Shown: one piece after another, positions 5,404 to 9,744 of the stretch
Position numbering within the stretch: the stretch's first letter is position 1
How the letters are laid out: each line of letters begins with the position of its first letter
Assembly: GCA_964599835.1 (NCBI GenBank)
Contig: CAZRHF010000086.1
Location: forward strand, 1 to 9,744
Origin: SFWF01 sp964599835
GTDB lineage: Bacteria > Bacillota > Clostridia > Oscillospirales > Acutalibacteraceae
Direction of reading: 5' to 3'
DNA length: 9,744 nt
Notes under the pieces: generated by a model
Database searches by the model: none
What the model was told of the DNA's origin: nothing
The model's input: only the letters and a program-made list of their open reading frames with translations
Made by a program: the position numbers and the translations under genes

Positions 5404-5409
5404 CACCTC
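5404..5409 (-). promoter_or_regulatory. Ribosome binding site that decides the minD start
   Basis: GAGGTG on the minus strand, six bases before the ATG at 5397. It overlaps the in-frame GTG at 5406 that would otherwise add three residues. Confidence 0.7.
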
Positions 5410-5418
5410 ATTTCCGTT

Positions 5419-5447
5419 ATTTTATCATATTTGAGAATTTTTGTCAA
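5419..5447 (-). promoter_or_regulatory. Sigma-A promoter for minD-mgsA-hisS
   Basis: In the 76-base gap after mrdA the minus strand carries a perfect -35 TTGACA (5442-5447), a 17-base spacer and a -10 TAAAAT (5419-5424). The -10 is preceded by an extended TG element (TGATAAAAT). The expected start is near 5412, about 15 bases before the minD ATG. I see no terminator between mrdA and this promoter, so read-through from the mre genes could also contribute. Confidence 0.8.
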
Positions 5448-5473
5448 TTTAAAACATATACTTTTGCGTACTT

Positions 5474-7462
5474 TTAATCAAGTACCACAAAGGGGAGCTC
5501 CTCTGTAGGAGAATTGCTTTCGGTGTAAAAGTAAGCGTTTAAAATTTCCTTTACAACCGTACCTGCAGAAAAACCCGAATTTCCGTGCTCTAAAACCACC
5601 GATATTGCGATTTCGGGATTATCAAACGGAGCAAAGGCAACGAAGATACTGTGGTCTGCCTTGCCGTCCACCTGAGAGGTACCTGTTTTACCGCCGACCT
5701 TAATTGGATAATCGCCTAAAGCCGCACGGCCTGTACCGTCCTCTGTAACAGAAAGCATACCCTCTTTAACAGCGGCAAGGTTAGCGCTTGCTATTTCAAC
5801 CGTATTTACTACCTGTGATTCCATCTGTTTATAGGTTTCAGACATATCGTAGGAAACAATTCTGTCTATAAGTGTTGCCTTATAATGCGTACCGCCGTTG
5901 GCAAGTGTAGCAGTGTAATTCGCAAGCTGTAACGGGGTAAAGGCATTAAGCTGACCGATAGAAATTTGCAGAGTATCGCCGCCGACACCGTTGGATTTCG
6001 GCTCTAACAGTATACCCGAGCTGTCACCAACCTCAACGCCTGTTTTAACACCCAGACCGAACTGCTTAAAATAGTCGGTAAGAGAAAGCGCGCCTACACG
6101 TCTGCCAAGCTCGAAAAAGAAATAGTTACAGCTTTTAGCAAGTGCGTTCTTTAGATTCATCGTTCTGTGATAATGCATACAGCTTGGTGTATAGTCACTG
6201 AAATAGTGATAGGTTTGGGAGCAGAAAATGGTCTCTCCCTGATTATAAAGTCCGTTTTGGAGAGCGGCTATCGCCACAATCGGCTTAATGGTAGAGCCTA
6301 TTGGATAGGCGCCTGAAAATGCCCTGTTTGTTAGAGGCTTTGCAGGGTCCTTTTGTAATTTATCGTAAATTTCGGACATTGTCGCCGAATCGTAGGTGGG
6401 GTAATTCGCGGCACAAATTACCTGCCCCGAATCAATCCTTACCGCAACTGCCGCACCGCCTACAACCGAGCTTCCTTTAGATTTAAGGTCGGTAATTACG
6501 TTCTTAAGTGAATTCTGTGCACTGCGTTGCATCACCTTATCAAGGGTAAGCATTACGGTTTTGCCTGCAATCGGCTCTTTGGTTACCTCTTTGGAAATAA
6601 TATTTCCCTCGGTATCTAATCTGTAGGTAATTTCACCGTCAATTCCGCGCAGATATTCCTCTGCCCATTCCTCAATACCGCCTTTACCTACCTTATCGTT
6701 ATAAGAATAGCCCTTATTTTTATATTCTTCCCAATCTTCTTTAAAAATCGGTCCTACATTACCGATAAGATTAACTGCAAGCGAGGTATCGGTATACTCG
6801 CGGAAGGGCACAACCTCTACCGTAACACCGCTAAGCCTGAAAGAAGACTCCGACACCTTACGCATAAGCTCGGTAGAAATATCCTCGGCAAAAATAAAGG
6901 GGTAGGAAATCGAAAAATCTGCCGCCGCCATACTGTAACGTACGCCCATAATTCTTCTTTGGTCGTCACGCGAATATTTTTCCAACTTATATTTTTCAAC
7001 CATTTCGTCAAAGCAGTTTTCTGCCGTTGCGTAATGGGCAAGCTCTAATTTTTCAATCAGCTTTTGCTTTTCCGATTCAATATCCTCTGTATTAAGATAA
7101 GCGTATGGCTCAGAACGAGACATTGGTAGCTCGTCTACCCATTCCGCATTATTTTCTTCCATAAGCTTTACAAGGGTTAAAATTACATCGTTAAGATTTT
7201 CCTTAATATAAGCCTTATTGAATACTATATTATAACCGTCACGGTTGATGGCGATTTGCCTGCCGTAGCAGTCAAGAATTTCACCGCGGGGCGCTTTCAG
7301 TACAGCCGTCATCACCGAAGCCGCACCGTCATTTTTATCGGTAAGCTGTGAAGCATTGACTATCTGAATTGAATACACCCTTGCGGTAAAAAGTAAAATT
7401 ACCAACACCAGCAGTATTGAAAGTATTGTAAGCTGGGTTTGACTTTTTTTCTGAAAAGGCAA
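5474..7462 (-). CDS. mrdA: Penicillin-binding protein 2, elongation transpeptidase
   Basis: Class B penicillin-binding protein: a bitopic membrane enzyme that cross-links sidewall peptidoglycan in the elongasome, normally with RodA as glycosyltransferase partner. The 662-residue protein has a short cytoplasmic tail, one membrane helix (about 11-29) and a dimerisation/pedestal region starting near APRGEILDCYGR (57-68). The transpeptidase domain follows from about 300. The three active-site motifs are intact: STIK (390-393, nucleophile S390), SCN (444-446) and KTGT (592-595). The start is a TTG at 7462, supported by GGAGGA six bases upstream (7469-7474); the next methionine is residue 51, beyond the membrane helix. 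It follows mreD by 23 bases and is likely in the mre operon. rodA is not visible in the window. Confidence 0.95.
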   Translation of the reverse strand: MPFQKKSQTQLTILSILLVLVILLFTARVYSIQIVNASQLTDKNDGAASVMTAVLKAPRGEILDCYGRQIAINRDGYNIVFNKAYIKENLNDVILTLVKLMEENNAEWVDELPMSRSEPYAYLNTEDIESEKQKLIEKLELAHYATAENCFDEMVEKYKLEKYSRDDQRRIMGVRYSMAAADFSISYPFIFAEDISTELMRKVSESSFRLSGVTVEVVPFREYTDTSLAVNLIGNVGPIFKEDWEEYKNKGYSYNDKVGKGGIEEWAEEYLRGIDGEITYRLDTEGNIISKEVTKEPIAGKTVMLTLDKVMQRSAQNSLKNVITDLKSKGSSVVGGAAVAVRIDSGQVICAANYPTYDSATMSEIYDKLQKDPAKPLTNRAFSGAYPIGSTIKPIVAIAALQNGLYNQGETIFCSQTYHYFSDYTPSCMHYHRTMNLKNALAKSCNYFFFELGRRVGALSLTDYFKQFGLGVKTGVEVGDSSGILLEPKSNGVGGDTLQISIGQLNAFTPLQLANYTATLANGGTHYKATLIDRIVSYDMSETYKQMESQVVNTVEIASANLAAVKEGMLSVTEDGTGRAALGDYPIKVGGKTGTSQVDGKADHSIFVAFAPFDNPEIAISVVLEHGNSGFSAGTVVKEILNAYFYTESNSPTEELPFVVLD

Positions 7463-7468
7463 GTTTTT

Positions 7469-7474
7469 TCCTCC
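7469..7474 (-). promoter_or_regulatory. Strong ribosome binding site for the TTG start of mrdA
   Basis: GGAGGA on the minus strand, six bases from the TTG codon. A rare start codon paired with a near-perfect binding site points to real initiation here. Confidence 0.7.
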
Positions 7475-7485
7475 GAAATAAATAT

Positions 7486-7998
7486 TTAATATGCTTTGTA
7501 TTTTTCAAAAAATTTAAAAATGAAATAAAACGGGAATATAAAAAGCGCAGTATATACTGCAGACGGCAGGGCATAGCTTAAAAGATACCGCAGGCTTTGC
7601 TCAACAGGCACACCCCACGCGTAGAAAAACTGCCACAAAAGCAGATAATATACCGCCGATGTAATAAGCGAGAGTGCCACTGCCGACTGAATGTTTTTAT
7701 TAAAAAGATTGTTTGCGGCAAGGCAAACTGCTACTGAAATTAAAAATAGGGTAATCGTGTTAAAGCAGTAAGCCCCGTTTGTAATACCGTCAAGACAAGC
7801 CCCTGCAACAATTCCTGCTACTGCACAGGAAGGCAGGGAATAAAAGATAGCATAAGCTGTAAGTAAGGGTAATATTACAAGCGGAGTAGCGGTTTTAATG
7901 CTTATATCTACAGCGCCCGAAATTTGAAACATAATCACAAAAAAGAAGATAAATATATTCGCCGCTAAAACGTATAAATTTCGTTTTTTCCCTGTCAT
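7486..7998 (-). CDS. mreD: Rod shape-determining membrane protein MreD
   Basis: MreD is a small integral membrane protein of the elongasome that acts with MreC and the RodA/PBP2 synthase. This 170-residue protein has the expected size and a pattern of five to six hydrophobic segments (about 8-30, 38-55, 57-72, 79-99, 105-130 and 140-163), with basic ends at both termini. The GIVAGACLDG stretch (63-72) resembles the conserved glycine/aspartate segment of the family. Sequence conservation is low, as is normal for MreD, so the call relies heavily on its place between mreC and mrdA. The ATG at 7998 starts two bases after the mreC stop codon, with GGAGA overlapping the end of mreC, which suggests translational coupling. 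Confidence 0.9.
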   Translation of the reverse strand: MTGKKRNLYVLAANIFIFFFVIMFQISGAVDISIKTATPLVILPLLTAYAIFYSLPSCAVAGIVAGACLDGITNGAYCFNTITLFLISVAVCLAANNLFNKNIQSAVALSLITSAVYYLLLWQFFYAWGVPVEQSLRYLLSYALPSAVYTALFIFPFYFIFKFFEKYKAY

Positions 7999-8000
7999 AG

Positions 8001-8858
8001 CTATTCTCCGTCAGGGTTTAAACCGCCCTGTCCCTCAAACTCGGTCAAAACCATAACCTTTCTTATCTCATTAAGCTCCACAAAGGGCTTTACCTCGGCA
8101 TAAATCGAAGTATTGTATTCGTCACTGCCTATAGATTGAATAGTTCCTACAAGTAAGCCCTCGGGGAAAATTCCTTCACCCGAAGTTACAACATAGTCTC
8201 CTATTGCAATGCTGCAGGAACGCGAAAGATTATAAAATCTTGTAAGGCCCTTGCCTGCAAGCTCTAAATTTCCCGAAAGCACGCCCGAATCCTTAGTGCG
8301 GTTGCTGAGTGCTCCCAAAGTGATGTCGGGGCTTAACACCGTTGCCACCTTAGAGGTTGTAAGCCCTACCTCGGTTATGTAGCCTACAAGCCCTGCCGAG
8401 GTTATAACGGGGTCATTTTTAGATATTCCGCTTAACGAGCCTTTATTTATCACAAATCCGCCGTAAGGGTCGGATTGGTTGCGCGAAATAAGGGTAGCGT
8501 CTGTGAATTTGAAATCGGGATTATTATCCTTAATTTCAAGGTAATCCTTATAAAATTCATTTTCCTCTAATGCGCGTTCGTATTCTGTAAGCTTTTCGCG
8601 AAGAGAGTTGATTTCGGTTTCAAGCTCGGCATTGTGAAGCATCGCCTCGTTGTTATCCTCTAAAGCATTGGCAAAATCGGATACTGCTTGCGAAAGCTTG
8701 GTAGCCGCCGCTCTAAAAGGGGCGGTAACCGTACCCAAAATATCTGCTTGAGGCGAAATTCTGCCGCCTATTATTATACAGGCAACCGATACCGCAATTA
8801 AAACAAGCACCACCGACAGTATTACCTTAAACTGTCGGGACGAGAAGAAAAATCTCAT
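8001..8858 (-). CDS. mreC: Rod shape-determining protein MreC
   Basis: MreC is a bitopic protein that links cytoplasmic MreB to periplasmic or cell-wall-side PBP2 and promotes elongasome activation. The 285-residue protein has a short basic cytoplasmic tail, one membrane helix (about 11-31), a charged coiled-coil region (about 65-110) and the paired beta-barrel domain. In that domain ATLISRNQSDPYGGFVINKG (121-140), VGYITEVG (158-165) and the hallmark GIFPEGLLVGTI (229-240) are visible. Length is typical. TGGAGGA lies five bases before the ATG at 8858. The gene sits 41 bases downstream of mreB and two bases upstream of mreD, in the standard order. Confidence 0.95.
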   Translation of the reverse strand: MRFFFSSRQFKVILSVVLVLIAVSVACIIIGGRISPQADILGTVTAPFRAAATKLSQAVSDFANALEDNNEAMLHNAELETEINSLREKLTEYERALEENEFYKDYLEIKDNNPDFKFTDATLISRNQSDPYGGFVINKGSLSGISKNDPVITSAGLVGYITEVGLTTSKVATVLSPDITLGALSNRTKDSGVLSGNLELAGKGLTRFYNLSRSCSIAIGDYVVTSGEGIFPEGLLVGTIQSIGSDEYNTSIYAEVKPFVELNEIRKVMVLTEFEGQGGLNPDGE

Positions 8859-8899
8859 TATTATCCTCCAAACAGGTAGGCTTGTCCCACCGTTAATTT

Positions 8900-9744
8900 T
8901 TATCTGAAGCGCTTTCCTCTGCGGAAAACATAGTTTTGGAAGCCGCTGTCAGGCTCAAGCCGCTTTGCAGTGCCCAAAACCACGCAATCAAGCGGATTTG
9001 CCGCAACGGTTACGGGCATACCCGTTTCCTCAGCAATAAGCTCGGCAAGACCTCTAAGCAGTGCACCGCCGCCCATCATAGTAATGCCTCTGTCCATAAT
9101 GTCGGCTGAAAGCTCAGGCGGTGTTTTTTCAAGAGTTAAGCGAATTGTATCAATAATCTGCGCAATCGGGTCTGCCATAGCGTTGCGAACCTCTTCCGAG
9201 GTAATTATTACGTTTTTAGGTAATCCGTCAACCTGATTTCTACCCTTAATTTCAATGCTTGTCTCATTTTCATAAGGCTTAGCCGAGCCAATTTCAATTT
9301 TAATCTGCTCGGCAGTACGCTCGCCGATAAGCAGATTATGCTTTCTTCTTACATAGTTGATAATCGCCTCGTCAAGGTCGTCACCTGCTATACGAATAGA
9401 TTGCGCAGTTACAATATCACCTAAAGAAATAACTGCAACCTCACTTCGACCGCCACCGATATCAACAACCATACTGCCTGCGGCATCCCAAACAGGAAGC
9501 CCTGCACCTACAGCCGCCGCCATAGGCTCTTCCACAAGGTCAATATCTGCCGCGCCTGCCAGCTTTGCAGCATCGTAAACCGCACGGCTTTCAACCTCGG
9601 TAACACCTGCAGGTATGCAGATTACCATTCTTACCCTTGAGAAAAACGAGCCCTTAAGTGCTTGACGCACAAATCTTTTAAGCATTGCGGCGGTAACGTC
9701 AAAGTCGGCAATAACACCGTCCTTAAGCGGTCTTACAGCCACAA
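8900..9744 (-). CDS. mreB: Actin-like cytoskeletal protein MreB, 5' end missing
   Basis: MreB is the bacterial actin homologue whose membrane-bound filaments orient sidewall synthesis. The 280 codons here continue past the window edge; the GTG at 9742 is an internal valine codon (VAVRPLKDGVIADFD matches VALRPMKDGVIADYE in the Bacillus protein). About 60 N-terminal residues, including phosphate loop 1, are therefore missing. The visible part carries the EEPMAAAVGAGLP segment, phosphate loop 2 (DIGGGRSEVA), the GERTAEQIKIEIGSA region and the adenosine-site GGGALLRGL, followed by NPLDCVVLGTAKRLE. Phosphate loop 2 is usually DIGGGTTEVA, so two threonines are replaced by Arg and Ser. The C-terminal tail (NYVFRRGKRFR) is unusually basic. 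It is first in the visible operon order mreB-mreC-mreD-mrdA; its promoter lies outside the window. Confidence 0.96.
   Translation of the reverse strand, partial: VAVRPLKDGVIADFDVTAAMLKRFVRQALKGSFFSRVRMVICIPAGVTEVESRAVYDAAKLAGAADIDLVEEPMAAAVGAGLPVWDAAGSMVVDIGGGRSEVAVISLGDIVTAQSIRIAGDDLDEAIINYVRRKHNLLIGERTAEQIKIEIGSAKPYENETSIEIKGRNQVDGLPKNVIITSEEVRNAMADPIAQIIDTIRLTLEKTPPELSADIMDRGITMMGGGALLRGLAELIAEETGMPVTVAANPLDCVVLGTAKRLEPDSGFQNYVFRRGKRFR

Noticed and set aside
5398..5406. GTG start three codons upstream for minD
   Set aside because: The GTG is part of the GAGGTG ribosome site for the ATG at 5397, and the predicted transcript start near 5412 leaves too short a leader for it.
9740..9742. GTG at 9742 as the true mreB start
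   Set aside because: Homology to the internal VALRPMKDGVIADY segment of MreB shows the gene continues beyond the window edge.

Overview
The window looks like chromosomal core DNA from a low-to-moderate GC, Gram-positive, probably spore-forming Clostridia member (Oscillospirales or Ruminococcaceae-like). This rests on a SpoIID-family protein, a clostridial-style mreB-mreC-mreD-mrdA-minD-mgsA gene order, consensus sigma-A promoters with strong Shine-Dalgarno sites, and intergenic repeats of a kind I associate with that group. The taxonomic call is inference. I see no phage, plasmid, insertion-sequence transposase, CRISPR array, tRNA or rRNA.

Layout. At 77-865 (minus) is an unrecognised eight-helix membrane protein. 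It is divergent from a SpoIID/LytB-domain protein at 990-1946 (plus). The spacer between them holds a near-consensus minus-strand promoter overlapped by an inverted repeat. A short SLOG-superfamily (DUF1273-like) gene at 2007-2477 (plus) has its own TTGCCA-17-TATAAT promoter and ends in a hairpin. From 2509 to 2891, between convergent genes, lies a non-coding mosaic of short dispersed repeats, GC-rich microrepeats and a small MITE-like unit. A terminator hairpin at 2892-2920 then closes the long minus-strand block.

The minus-strand block, read from right to left, starts with mreB (cut by the window edge), mreC, mreD and mrdA (penicillin-binding protein 2). This is the elongasome: cytoskeletal filament, its membrane scaffold partners and the transpeptidase for sidewall peptidoglycan. 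A 76-base gap with a strong sigma-A promoter then leads into minD, mgsA (methylglyoxal synthase) and hisS (histidyl-tRNA synthetase), which look like a separate transcription unit. In the clostridial arrangement I know, minC, minE and rodA sit around minD before mgsA; none is present here.

Most notable: (1) the mgsA product has lost several residues known as catalytic or phosphate-binding in the E. coli enzyme, including the catalytic Asp71 equivalent; (2) the Min/Rod cluster is reduced to a lone MinD with its own promoter; (3) the 2509-2891 mosaic contains dyad-symmetric repeat copies with compensating base changes. No clearly new multi-gene system is evident. The rest is ordinary housekeeping sequence with these local oddities.
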